The position numbers were made by a program, and so were the translations under genes. The notes beneath the pieces are model-generated. The model was not told the origin of the DNA and ran no database searches. It saw only the letters and a list, made by a program, of their open reading frames with translations. A stretch of 64,000 bases of DNA from Costus lasius (lineage: Eukaryota; Streptophyta; Magnoliopsida; Zingiberales; Costaceae), in assembly GCA_027563935.2 (NCBI GenBank), contig CM050450.1, positions 33,839,439 to 33,903,438 on the forward strand, written 5' to 3'. Position 1 is the first letter of the stretch, and each line of letters begins with the position of its first letter. Positions 23,628-35,860 of this stretch are shown piece by piece.

Positions 23628-24450
23628 TATTGGAAATCCCTAGGCTATTTTAAAAATTCAAAAATAGTGGAAGCGGGTCCAAAACAGGATTCCTAATTCA
23701 ACAGGACCATCTTACAAGATTGACGCCGGATGTGATAGGGTACATACCTTATTTGCAATTTTCAGAAGTTGTGGATGACGACGTTGGAGACATGCAAGTG
23801 GCCTGTTCTCCACACTCATGCACACATGGACTCCTTCGAGATTCCTCTTCCTCTATACACGTTCTAGCTTCGGGCAAAGAGATCCACGCCAAGGGAGCAC
23901 ACCACCTTACTTGTGCCAACCCTCTAAAAGTTGCGCCAAGGAGGCGGTTCACAAGTTGTGCCAACACAAAGTTATGCCAACTTGTAATCCGCTGCCCCTT
24001 CTTCTTGGATGCGTTGCCAAAGTACAAAGGAAGAAGGAGGAGACCCTCTAGTTCCTTCTTGTGGCAATGGAAGAAAGTTGCCCCCTTTGGAGAAGGGGGC
24101 AACAACCTTCTTTGGAGGCGCCAAGGAGGAGAAGAGGGGCGGCTAGGTTGAGAGGGGAGAGACACCTAGGTGGCCAGGGTTTAAAAGATGAGAGCACACA
24201 TGTGAATGCACCCATTAGGACTTACACCTTATGCCTTAATTGGCAACACCCTTGGCACATAAGATTTGGTCTTGGTGCAAGGGTGGAAGACTTACCATTC
24301 TTGGCATGATATGGGTGCATATGGCTGATTTGGCTTGCATGGCAAGGCCTAGGCACATATGGTTGGTGGCTAGACTATTAAGGAAATGTCTTGGAGATTT
24401 CCTTTGTATCTAGACCTAACTGCCCACTCTTAGTTACCCTAGCCACATAT
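23628..24450 (-). repeat. Copia G 5' LTR, diverged, right end uncertain
   Basis: Starts tattggaaatcccta, related to tgttgggaaacccca at 20248, and remains similar to that LTR up to at least 23990 (cacatgg...cgggcaaagagatccacgcc). The right boundary is not clear because a copy in the opposite orientation follows. ORFs in this stretch are unsupported. Confidence 0.5.
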
Positions 24451-24479
24451 TCTCTTCTAGTTGCGCCTATATACCTTCA

Positions 24480-24970
24480 CCTTGCTGCCTCTCTTATGAC
24501 AAGCGAATTCATCCTTGATGTGAGCAAGAACAGGGGCGAGAGCAAGGTTCAATTGGCGCAAGTAATCATCTTCCCTCTTCAAGGCCGCAAGCTTCCATCT
24601 TCCTCCTCTTAGCGCAAGTGTTGGAAGGCTTGGCGGCATCTCTCTTTCCTCCCTTCTCATTCGCGCATCTTCCCTTGAGAGTGGCGCAAGTGGTGTAGAA
24701 GGGACCATAAGACGTGGATCTTCTTCCTGAGGCTAACACTGGGCGTGGAAGAAGAGAACTCGAGCATCGGCTGTGTGTGAGACTGTAGAGGGCGCACGCT
24801 TGTGCGCCTACATCGACATCTCCTTGCTTTGCTCTAAGGTATCATTATCCTCACATCATGTCGATCCCCTCGTATGAACCGATCCTCTAAATTTTTGGGA
24901 CTGACCATTTCAAGAATTATTTTCTGCTATATGTATATAAAAATTTTAAAATCCTTGATATTTTCCAACA
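24480..24970 (+). repeat. Copia LTR fragment, opposite orientation
   Basis: Reverse complement of 20248-20700: shares ggatcttcttcctgaggcta, the 'gagactgtagagggcgcacg' block and the terminal aaaattttaaaatccttgatattttccaaca ending at 24970. With the copy at 23628 it makes a head-to-head pair. The left end was not found. Confidence 0.6.
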
Positions 24971-25313
24971 CGTAGCTCCTTGGCCTCTCTCTCTTTCTTT
25001 TCTTCCTCTACTCTCTCGCCTAGTTTGCCATAGGGCATATAGCTCCTCTTCTATCCTCTCTTCTCTCTCTTTTCTCACTCCCTCACTCTCTTTTATCGGG
25101 TCCATTGCCAACCCACAACTCCTCTCCCTCACTCTCTTCTTCCCCGTCTCTCCCATTGGGTCCACGGCTCCTCTCCTCTCTCCCTCCTACCACTACTCAT
25201 CATCAACCACTACCATACATATATATACATATATATATGTATATATACATACATATATACACATACATACATATACATACATACATATGCATACATACAT
25301 ACATATATATACA

Positions 25314-25364
<51 letters not shown>

Positions 25365-27022
25365 CCCTTGTTGAATGGCTTAACCTAAATGGGTCGATAG
25401 GTCATGTCCAATCAGGTTTACAGGTGGGTAGTATTAGGTCATAACTTCGCCTAATTGGGTCATAAGTCACAATGACTTAATTCATATATAACTGGATGAC
25501 TAGAATTACTAGATCTAAATTAAAGGATCAAATCAATCTCTAGGAGGCTCCTTTTAACTTCACTGGTTATATTTCCTATCATAAAGTCTCCAAGACCATA
25601 TATGATAACACCATGCTTTGCTATGACCATTAGAATATCAATAGACATATCAAACTCAACCATTATTTTTCAAAGAGTTACTCTTTTCTTAAAAGACCGC
25701 ATATGAACTTGTATGATATTTTATTTAAAGTTCACAATATATCCATTCTATTCCTATCAAGTTTAATAATTTAGGAAGATTAAATTCTCTAACTCCAATT
25801 TATATCAAACTCAAATCATTATAATCAATCAAATATCAAATCCAAACTTTATGACGGGCTAAAATTTGTTAACACATCATCTCACGACTTTAATTTCTTT
25901 TTTACAAATAAACTGCTCTTTTAGCCAGTCATATGCACTTTTTATGTATAAAGAAATTAATTATTACAAAATTTGCTCTTTTACCACACTGAATCTAAGA
26001 AAAATATGATTATCTTATCTTATTAGACAATATGCTCTCAAATTTTTTAATCTCGCGCGGTTACCTTTTTCTTCTTGTTTCCTGTATTCTTCTCTTGTTC
26101 CTTTCCATTCTGTTTCTCTTCCCTATCTCTGTATCGTCCCCTGCTTCTCTTCTATCCTCAATTGTCCCCGATTTTCGGTTATTTTTCATCTCATGTTTTC
26201 CTTTTCTTTTTTATGCGCGCTATCCTTTTTTTCTTTTTTTTCCACTTTGACTGCCATCTCCAGCACTATTCTCCCTTCCTTTGCTCTCATTCAATCATTT
26301 TTTTCTTCGGCTCTTACTTTTTTTTTATTTCTCAATTCTCTCCCTTCTTTTTTTGACTGTGTTTTCTAAGACAAAAAGCTAGAAAAAAAATAATAATAAC
26401 ATATTAAGTCGAACAAAAAATATTACTAACAAAAAATATTACTATATTTAATATATTTTTCATTCTTTCCTTCCAATTTTTAATCGAGAAGACACAATCT
26501 TAAATTCTTTTTTTTTTCTACTCATGTTGATGAATATATTTATCCTCCCGCCCCTTTTTTTCGAGCTTTTGTCAGTTTTTTTCATGCTTTTACAACTGAG
26601 TTCTCATTTGCTTTTTCAAATCACTTTTATGGGTTAATTTTTAGTCAATACAATAAATCAACCATTAAAATAATTTATAATTATAATTTTATTTAAAATA
26701 AAAATAAATCAAAATTTAAAATAAAATACAATAATTAGCAAACTCAACTTGCAATTGACCAGGTTAATCTAATTCGGTTAACAAATTAGATTTTGTAAAT
26801 GAACTAAACCAGTCCAATCATGAGCATCACCCTATATCTTCCGTCACAAGAAAAAACTGAATGGAACTTGCACAAATTAGAAGAGGTTTGAGTAAAATCT
26901 CACATCTATAGCCTAAACCTTTGAACAATTAAAATGATTGTTGTACGGTAATTATTTTATTATTTGATTTTATAAAGCCTAATAGGTACTCACCTAGTGA
27001 TTCTCCTTTGCCAACCCAATAG
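24971..27022. other. Gene-free, low-complexity stretch
   Basis: 24971-25200 is pyrimidine-rich (ctctct/cttcc). 25217-25364 is an AT/CATA microsatellite. 25375-25900 is AT-rich with no recognised feature. 26030-26360 and 26460-26610 are again T/C-rich. Open frames here translate low-complexity DNA. No element ends or gene motifs were recognised. Confidence 0.6.
25217..25364. repeat. (catata/tacatacata)n to (at)n microsatellite
   Basis: Compound microsatellite: imperfect catata and cataca units, ending in a pure (at)n run at about 25318-25363. Confidence 0.95.
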
Positions 27023-27306
27023 GTAAATTATAGGGGTATGCAAAAAAATTACTGCACTATTGAACCATGGGGAAACAACTAAACCGAACCAATTTTGTGG
27101 TTAACTAAACTGATCATTTCTTTGATCGATCGGTTTGTTTTATAGGTATAATGGTTCATGGTTCGGGAACAGTTCAGAAACTTTCTGAACCGGGGTTAAC
27201 CGAACCAAACCTGGAATAATTATATATATTTATTTGTTTGTTTAATATCCTAATTTCTTTTTTAGCTAATTTTATTTTTCTAATTCGGTAATCCCTAATC
27301 TCCTAT

Positions 27307-29763
27307 TGTTATAACCATGATTTTATTTAAATTTAAATATTAAATTTTGGAAATTCAGAAATTATATTTTATGATTTTCTAAAAAATTTTCTGAATTTTT
27401 AAAAGCTTTTAAAATTTGATTTTTTGCATTTGCAAGGGCTTAAACTTGTAACGCATGCTTCATTGCAGCACAACCCAACCACTGGGCTAAATTGCAATTT
27501 TAATGTTAAGCCGCACTTGATTTTATTATCTCTGGTTTGATTTGAAAACTTTTAAAGACGCAAAACGTGTTCATTGGGTCTTGAACCCGTGACGTGGTTG
27601 GAATTCGGGTTCAACCCAACCATTGGGCTAAGTCGCGTTTTCATTATAAAACAGCGCCGATTTTATTTGATTTAAGATTCGAATGTGGTTTTAGGCCGAG
27701 TCAACTCGTCGTCTTCCCCGAATTTTTCAGCGATCGAGTCAGCGGTGGAGATTTGCTATTCTGGGACACGTCTCGTGGCTATATTAGAGGGTTTCTGCTC
27801 TCATTGATGAAGCACGAACCCTGGAGTATCTTCAAGACGTGCGGCGCCGCTAGAAGGGAGAAATCAGAGAAGGAAGAGTTCTCCAAAGCTTTGCGCCGCT
27901 TCCACCTTCTGTGCAGCCGGCGATGACGATTTCTCTATCCTGGGCTACGATACATCGTCGTAGCAAGGTATTCCTTCTTTCCTATTGTTTTGGTGAAGTT
28001 TTGTTCGGTATAGATAGGTTTTGGTTAGGTTTTGTCTATCGGCAGCAGTGGCACCACCGTCGATACCTTCTGCTGCTTCGGGTGCTTCGACCGTGGGTCG
28101 AAAGCTCGCCGCAGCCCATCCTAAAGCTTCACTTCGTCATCGGAAGCAGACTGGCGAAGTATGGTTGCGAACGGACGTTCGATGTGCGCTCGGGAGCTCG
28201 CCGGCGTAAGCGGCGGACGCGAAGTTCGGCAGCCTTGCATGGCGGCGATTGGGCGGCGCGAGCGAGCGATCGATTCGAGTTTGATTTTGGGTTCAGGCGG
28301 TTTATTTGGAAATAAACCGGCCGACTGTGTTGAAATTGATTTGAACCGGTTCAATAGTAGTGAATGGTTCAATTTCAATTTTGGGTCAACACTTGAATTT
28401 AGACCAGTTCGACCATAATTCGGTAGAATCTGGGCCGGTCCAGGTAGCCGTTGGAAAGCTTGTGAAATTTCCTATCCAATGGTACTCTGTGTTGCTTTAG
28501 ATGAATTGTATAGTTTGAGTAATTTAAGTTCTAATTCTCAATCTAGCTTGGTTCAGGGTGAAATTGATTGGTTCACTGCAATTCTGTCCGGTTCAGTGGG
28601 TTTTAGGTCTGGTTCACTTGATATAAGATTGGTTCTCTAAGTTTAGGGATGTGTTCTACATGTTGGTAGTCTTGGTTTTCATATTATGATATTTATTGAT
28701 ATAGTTTATGTATAAATTCATGTTACAGAGTGGTTGATCCCCTAGTCGGCTTGCATCGTTTGATAAACAATTTGTTGGGATTCAGGATAACAGCGTCTGA
28801 GGTAGGAATCTTACCCTACTCCTTTGTTACAGTGTCAAGAATTATAGGATTTGTTGCTTATTCCTTTGATTTGGTATATGATACATATATTAGAATTGAT
28901 TGACACTTATATCTATTTGACTCATCTGTTTGTTTTGTTTCTGAAATTCAGTTGACCTCGTTTATCTTATTCATTGGTCATATTCTGTTTCTATATGAAT
29001 GATTAACAAAACTGTGTTGAGATATCTGATATATTGACATATGAGCATAGTTGAACAATTGTGTATCTGTGTTATTAACACATGAGTATGTGGAACAGTT
29101 AAATATTTGTTATGTTAAAGTCATGATATATATTGACCTCTGACCTGGATGATTTATTCTCCAGTGGCCTGTGTTCTGTGAGTTATAGTTCCGACGCGTA
29201 TCGGACTATCTGTTTGCCGGTTAGGGCACCGCCAGTTGTCCTCGGGACAATACTACGGATGTCAGTGTTGGACGCAACATGCCGGGCTGTTTAGGACAGT
29301 CGTTCCACTGTGTGAGCAACAGTGGAAACACTCTGAAAATGAGTGCGGCTCTTAATTGAGATCTGTTGGCCAACTTGATGATTTGCACGACATTCTTATA
29401 TTATTTGTATATTGTTGTTACAGTCATTGTATTATCTTGATATTTGACTCCCTCACCATATTTGTTGATTCCTACTTAGCGTTTTGCTAACTTCCTTTGT
29501 TTCTCTTCCAGGTACAGAGTTAGCTTCTGGGAGGGATAGAGTTGATAGATAGCTATATACCAGCCCAAGTTCAGATAGTTTGTCTTTTGTATTTTTATTA
29601 GTATGTTTTTAGAGATTGTATTAAAACTTCTGATGTTAAAGTTTGGATTATTATTTAATAAATGATATTAGATTGTTGTAGTTCTCTGGTTCCTATCAAT
29701 ATTGTCATCTCCCTGGGGATCCCTCAGCTAAAGGAATAGTTGGATTTCCGCCAGGGCGTGACA
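27307..29763 (+). mobile_element. Solo LTR H1, probably Ty3-type
   Basis: 2457 bp, TGTTATAACC...GGGCGTGACA, with exact TSD cctat (27302-27306 and 29764-29768). No coding domain, PBS or PPT. Shares long blocks with the solo LTR at 57187-59234, including a near-identical stretch around gtttgccggttagggcacc and the end 'atctccctggggatccc...cgccagggcgtgaca'. A GC-rich part (27700-28300) produces overlapping ORFs that I do not accept. Chromovirus (Tekay/Del) affinity is a guess from the ends. Confidence 0.85.
29236..29345 (+). other. Four-hairpin module in solo LTR H1
   Basis: Consecutive perfect or near-perfect stems: 29236-29250 (6 bp, loop tcg), 29285-29301 (6 bp with one G-T pair), 29303-29327 (9 bp, loop gtgagca) and 29329-29345 (5 bp, loop tgaaaat). 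The same module is at 58604-58718 with compensatory changes in the third stem. Confidence 0.65.
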
Positions 29764-29768
29764 CCTAT

Positions 29769-30180
29769 AGTCTCGTACAAACGAAAAACCCTATTTTCGG
29801 CTTTTCGTTCGACTCTTCCCCTCTTCGGTCTTCATCCTCGTATCTATTGCCATCGCCTCTCCCTTCCTCTATTTCTCCTCTCCTCCACTGATGGTAGTCT
29901 CCTCATCTCCTTGACTGACTGTGGTCGATGCCTCGATCAATTAATGACTACACAACAAGTAGCATCGGCGAGTCGACAACATCAGCATTGACGAACTTAG
30001 TCCTCAACAACAGTCAACGCCAGCTCTCGGCGAGTCAGCGACCGCAGCATCAATGATTGGCCGACTACAACATCTTCTCTCAGCAACCTTAGCATTGGTG
30101 AGTCGACAACCTCAACATCAGTAACTGCAATATCTTCTCTCGATGACCTCAGCATCAGTGAGTTGTCAACCTCAATAGTT
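29769..30180. repeat. hAT 5' untranslated part with degenerate minisatellite
   Basis: Between solo LTR H1 and copia D. From about 29950 it contains degenerate repeats of the type cagcatc(a/g)(g)(c/t)gagt(c)gacaacctc. The same repeat continues after copia D at 43767-43870, so both were one array split by that insertion. Confidence 0.6.
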
Positions 30181-30185
30181 AGCCT

Positions 30186-30390
30186 TGTAGGATTGACTAC
30201 AGGTTGTGATAAAAACAAAACATGATAATCATATGTTAAAATATTGAGAAAAGAGAAACCGTAGCAGAAGCGTACCTGAAGAGTCCATAGTAAATCTAAA
30301 ATTGAGAAAAGCCCCTGTCTAGGTCTTTCACAGGTTTTGTGTTTTCCATACTCAGAACAAAAATCATCACAGTCTTCTTGATGGGGTTCA

Positions 30391-30425
<35 letters not shown>

Positions 30426-30695
30426 GAAGGAGAGAAAACTCCTTATTAATTAATTAAGGAAACACATGCCTACAGGGGCCATGATATATTTTATTATTAT
30501 TTCTATTTCTAACTCATCACAAAAATAGAAAATAAATCCTAAGTCTCTACACATAATAATATTCCATACAATTTTCAGATAATTTAGCCATAACAATTAA
30601 TTTCTTAATCGATCACTTTAGTATGGTTAAAATTTAAGATAGCCATATACAATTATTAATTAATATATGTGTGGTCCATATTAATTGATTGAACA
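30186..30695 (-). repeat. Copia D 3' LTR
   Basis: 510 bp, minus strand TGTTCAATCAATTAATATGG...GTCAATCCTACA. Homologous to 43286-43766. An (at)n run at 30393-30423 is longer than in the other LTR. Confidence 0.88.
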
Positions 30696-30712
30696 ATCTC
30701 CCACTTGGACCA
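30696..30712 (-). other. Copia D polypurine tract
   Basis: Minus strand TGGTCCAAGTGGGAGAT adjoining the LTR start. Confidence 0.82.
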
Positions 30713-31071
30713 CATATATATTACTTGATACAATTGTATACCTTTTATGAGTACTTTAATGCTATCTTTTATCTGATATTATCTCTATCAATCTGGTCCA
30801 TGAATATATTAACATGGGATCAAGGCGGCCTTCATCACAATAATTAACATGATTAGCCCGAACAATGGTCACATATGTCAATACAATCAACGACATATAT
30901 CATGTATGAATGTGTAGCATGAAAATTTCATATAATGTGATCAAAACATGTTTATTTTCAATTGGTCCAACTTTATTCCTTATGAGATCAAAACAAAACT
31001 TTACGTTCAGAGTGAAACTGAAAACTTTATTCTTTTGTGTGTTCACAATATAATCCAAATACAAACTCCCA

Positions 31072-31190
31072 CTAAACTGATATATCGCTAAGTGATATAA
31101 CACCCATATGAGTAGTGTGCTCATGAAAGACCTTAGGTGGTAAACCTTTAGTAAGTGGATCCGCAATCATGGAGTTTGTATCAATGTGTT
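31072..31190 (-). pseudogene. Copia D RNase H C-terminal remnant
   Basis: Minus strand encodes HIDTNSMIADPLTKGLPPKVFHEH followed by TTHMGV and a stop, the recognisable end of a copia polyprotein. Upstream the frame passes directly into the PBS-side sequence of an Athila-like element near 31189-31191, where a three-base ttc overlap is shared. The catalytic RT/RNase H part is absent. 30713-31071 is 3' untranslated sequence. Confidence 0.8.
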
Positions 31191-31210
31191 CGATATTAAC
31201 AAAACTAAGG

Positions 31211-31227
31211 TCCCGGCAAAGGCACCA
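31211..31227 (-). other. Degraded tRNA-Asp PBS beside the middle LTR
   Basis: Plus strand tcccggcaaaggcacca: the tRNA-Asp 3' end minus one base and with two changes. It belongs to the truncated second copy of element C. Confidence 0.65.
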
Positions 31228-31233
31228 AAAACT

Positions 31234-32941
31234 TGTTGTTTTCGCAAGTGCACGGATACTTCGAAGTAATAAAAAGATATCAAACCATAGAGACCTACAT
31301 GTTAAGTACTGAATAGTTGTTTTCTCACTAGCTAAGCAAACCGAATACGATGTAAGCAAATAATCGGAAAGCATACGAAGAGTCAGAGAGAAAAGCTGGG
31401 ACTAGGGTTTCATCCACCTTAATTTCTATGACTAGATCTAATTAAGTGTTCATCAGTCTAATTTTATTATGATAAAGATATAATTTACTTAATAAAGAAA
31501 TCATCTCGCTTTCGCGCAGATAATTATAAAGAACAAATCTTCACTTTCGCACAAGATTTATTCAATGTTAAATAAAAGTAAATCATTGACAAAGAATTCA
31601 AAGATCACTTTCGTGCATCCAAATCCTAAGTCAATCATCTCAAGTGAAAACTACATACTTTCATACTATAGTTTTCACAGGTTCTACTTAAGGTTCTCCA
31701 ACGATCCGATACTTTATTTTTCACAGTATCATCATGTTTATTTCAATAACTCAATCCTAGATTCAGATTATCAACATGGCAATAAACTTCTAGAACTTAG
31801 AAATAAAAACAAACCTAATTTCTTACAATGAGTTCCTAAATCACGATTCTAGGGTTCCAAGTTCTCGTAAGTCACCTTTCGGTCCATATCGCAAAAACTC
31901 TAAAACATACAGATAATATGAAGCTAGAAAGGATTACAAGCAATCATCACATAAGTAGAATTATCATAACAAGAATATCATGAAGAAATACGGATCATCT
32001 AATCATTAAGAAATTAAGGGGATTACACCCCATGTCCCAAAAGATGTCTAAGCTAGCATGGTAGAAGAATTACAATAATCCATAGTTTAGAACAATCGAA
32101 AATCGAAGAGGAAGAGAGAATTCTACTAACAATACGACTGTAATTTTCATTACAGCCGTAATTTGGCTTGAAAAGTCACTGTGAACAACGGTGGTGCCCG
32201 TTCTTTCGTTGATTTCTCCTCCGATTGATCTCCTTTCGCTCAGAAACATCTGGGGTATCCTCTCCTCCTCCAGGCAAAGCTTCCTTGTAAATTTCGCGGC
32301 CTGAGATGACCTCTACACCTCTCGGCATGAGGTCGTGACCTAGAAACGCCCTTTCTGATTTCTCCCTCGATAGTGATGAAATTGGATTATTTCACTTCGA
32401 AAACCTTCTCCTCTTTATCTTGATCGTTCCCCTTATTACGGATCTTCAATTGGTGCCCTAAAGCTTGAGAAATCATATTTTTAAGTTTCCAGCGGAAGAA
32501 TCGAGCAACTGGGCCGTAAATTATGGTACCGTGAAAATTATTATGACAGTGCCGTAATTTCTTCTATGTATTTCTGGGCAGAAATTACGGTAGTGTAAAA
32601 TTTATTACGACACTGCCGTAATTTGCTTTTGTGCATTCTGGGGAAGAAATTACATTAGTGTAATTTTTATTACACCCGGAGGTGTAATTTTCAAACTTCC
32701 TCCGATTTACATGAAAATTCACGGGTAACTTCATCTCTACGTCTGGAATCCATTGGTGCATTCAAATCTTTCAAAATCCATCAAAATATGGCACTTTTTA
32801 CCTAAAAATGATCAAAAAAAGAAATGGCGTAGATTCCGTAATATTTGGCAAATAAGGCTTAAAAACAAGCAAAAGAGTATGGATATGACACAAAAAGACA
32901 ATCAAATGACATAAAATAAACTATGAATTTGCGTGTCATCA
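31234..32941 (-). repeat. Element C LTR (middle; 3' LTR of the complete copy)
   Basis: 1708 bp, minus strand TGATGACACG...CGAAAACAACA. Highly similar to 37389-39084. The ORFs at 31565-31831 and 37719-37985 are the same LTR-internal frame in the two copies, not a gene. The U3 palindromes are at 32512-32700. Confidence 0.88.
32512..32700. repeat. U3 palindrome array of element C (middle LTR)
   Basis: Three units with about 64-bp spacing, each an aaatta(c/t)ggtagtgtaa-type half plus an attacg(g)ca(g/c)tgccgtaat-type palindrome. A further related palindrome is near 32148-32165 at the R region. Confidence 0.75.
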
Positions 32942-33411
32942 AATACATAAGGCTCAAACTTTGCTTGTCCTCAAGCAAATGAATAGAATCAAGAACAATG
33001 CAACGTATGGAAAATATGCTCTTTTATGAAAAATAAATTTCTAAAATATAATCACTCATGAAATATTCCACCAAATGCTACATAAAACTTCAGATAAATA
33101 CATCGTCCTCTGAAATTAATCTTTAAGATTCACAACTTTGATCAAATAAAATTTAGCAACTCGTATAATAAACAAAATCTCAATCTCAAGAATTCACCCA
33201 AGTTTCAGTTTAAATCTATCATACCTTTGTTTACAGGAATAGGGTATCCAAAATCTTTTTTCCACACAAAATCTTTTTCTTTTCTTTTCTTCTTTTTTTT
33301 TTAATGGCATGTACCCATATAGATACACACTTTTATTTGGACTTCAACTCTTATCTTCGGTACCACTGCCAATTTTATACAGTGCCAAGTAGAGGAGTCA
33401 TTTTCTCTCTC

Positions 33412-33444
<33 letters not shown>

Positions 33445-35860
33445 TTTTACAAACTTCAACCCATATCTTCGGTACCACTATCAATTTTACACAGTGCCAA
33501 GTAGGGGAGTCTCTATCTTTTTTTGGATCTTGGATTCTTTCTTCCCAACAAATAGTAAGATAAACTAAGCATCAACTAGGCTACTCAATTGACATCAATT
33601 CAAGGATTACACTCATATGCTCATTTTATTCAAGAAATATGTTTCACTCTTAGATCGCCTTCATCAAACAACATACCTACCCAAAACCTTATGCATCAAT
33701 CAATGAAGGATTTCAAAAAGTAGATACATATTGAAGAAATAAATTCAACATAATAGGTATATCTCCATTCACAAGCATTGACATGCAGAAACATTTATCA
33801 TCATAGAAGAATTCCACACGCCTCTCATCACATGGATTCAAGTCATAAAAATTTTTAAACATTAAAAATGTCAAAATCAATGCAAAAGGTGTGAAGCATC
33901 AAACTCATAGTCAAAAGTGTAAAATGACATATTCAAGGAACCACATCGAATAGAAATCTCAGTAAGTGATACAACCATAGAAAATAGCAGAAGAAATCAG
34001 GTAGCATTGCCATACAATCATATCGAATAAGATCACTAGAAAGTGCAAACAATACTCACAAAACTATATAGCAAGCTCAATAGTCGTCCGGGGTGTAGCA
34101 TCGGGCTAGATGCGGCTAGGTCCAAAGATGCGCCTTCTGAAAATTTTACCTAAACAATTTAAATACATAAGGCTCAGATCAAAAAATAGTATCTTACTTT
34201 TGCTAAAAATAGAAATCAGAGATATCATCGGTGGTCTAAGAGGGTGCTGGTGGAAAGATCTGATGCAGGCGAGAAGTAGAGGTGGAATAGATGCTAGCTG
34301 AAGAGCTGCTGGCAATGAAGATGATGGTGCCGACAGTAGAGTGATGATGAGTAGTCTCTAGTGGCCTGCTAGAGACTACAGTCCTAGAGGTGAAGTCGTC
34401 GGCCGGTGTGTGCGAGAGATAGCACTGCAAAAAAAAAAATCATAGCCACTTATGAAGATTCTACTGCAAAAAATAAAATCAATGGAAACAGAGGTAGCAG
34501 AAGAAGTAAGAGGCTGCTGGTGGTGCTCCGCAACTGGTGTAAGACAGTTGCTCTTGAAGATTTCTGGATCTGGAGGCAAAAGACGTAGTGACAGGTTGAA
34601 AGCAAATAGAGTAGCCAGTGATTCATTTGTGAAAAGTAGCTATACTCAAGAATAAGATTTAATAATCCACAAAGAAAATAAACAGAACTAAATTGTAGAA
34701 TAAAACTTGTTCTTTCCTGGCATATGAAAATTAAAGGATCAAAATCTGTTAGGAATTTAGGGTATTATCAGAAAGAAGGCTACTCAGATTACTAAATTAA
34801 AAACTGTATAGAAATTAATCAGACTTCAAAAGTTGTCATGCTTCCTAAAATATTCAGAAAATATTTTAATGAAAACAACTAATCCACGAGATATAATGAA
34901 ACATGTTCTTCCAATTTCATATGAAAGATCAGGGTTACAACTCATTAAAGCATCTTAAATACATGCAGCAAAAACGCAAATCAAATTAGTCAAAAAAAAA
35001 CTGCTGCAGAAGTTAATCAGTTACCAAAAGATGCTATGTGTCATAAGATGATCCATGGACTTTAAAATTTAATAAAAAAAATCCAAATAATAGACAAAGA
35101 TGAGTAGTTCCAAATTGTGCCAAAGATCAAAAATTTTACCACCCTAGTTTCTTAAAATCACTACGAGAACATACCTAATCAGATAAGCATAATGCAGAGT
35201 TTTTTAAATTACGGGTGTAAAAATCATTACGGCAGTGCCGTAATATTGTAAAAATCATTACGGCAATGCCGTAATATACACAAAATTCTTCGGTCAGAAA
35301 TATACTGGAATTATAGCACCGTAAAAAAATTACGACACTGCCGTATTTTTCACAAAAATCTTGAAACTTTTGGATCAAAAATCACTCAAAAATACGGCAC
35401 GTGAAAATTATTACGGCAATGCCGTAAAAGCCAAAAAACTTTCTGTACAAAAATTACCCTAAATTATGGCACATAAAATTTCTTACGGTAGTGCCGTATT
35501 TTTCACAAAATCTCAAAACTCTCGGATAAGAAAACACTCAAAATTATGGTACCATAAAATCTATTACGGCAGTGCCGTATTTTGCGCAAAGTTTGATTTT
35601 CCCTGCAAAAAGAAAAAAAATTAATTCTAAAAATAAAGTAAATTAAAAGAAACTAAGCTAAGTAAGAATGCTTGGGTTGCCTCCCAACAAGCGCTAATTT
35701 TTAGGTCCATAGCTTGACCAAAACTTAAATATCATGGCAAAGCAGCTGGATCAGTACCATGAGCAGGGCACAGCCACGACCGTTGTCCCCAAAAACCAAT
35801 AAAAATTTAGCCATATCTAAAATACAAAATTTCATATAAAATATAATAGACGTGGCTTTC
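32942..35860 (-). other. Element C 3' untranslated region
   Basis: Noncoding. Stem 32961-32978 next to the LTR is identical to that of element A (592-609). A (ct)n microsatellite is at 33404-33444. At 33340-33510 there are two copies of a segment with 'cttcggtaccact(g/a)(c/t)caatttta(t/c)acagtgccaagtag(a/g)gg'. The palindrome cluster is at 35205-35590, and the gggttgcctcccaacaagcgc signature near 35675. The small ORFs at 34106-34655 are not supported. Confidence 0.6.
35205..35590. repeat. 3' UTR palindrome cluster of element C
   Basis: At least five palindromes of the type ATTACGGCAGTGCCGTAAT (9-bp arms), the first two only about 35 bp apart (35221 and 35251), later ones at wider spacing (35340, 35420, 35490, 35570). 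Same core as the U3 array. Confidence 0.8.

Noticed and set aside
25105..25374. ORF of Ile/Tyr/His repeats
   Set aside because: Translation of an AT/CATA microsatellite.
27594..28418. Several ORFs in a GC-rich block
   Set aside because: Part of solo LTR H1; frames overlap on both strands and carry no motifs.
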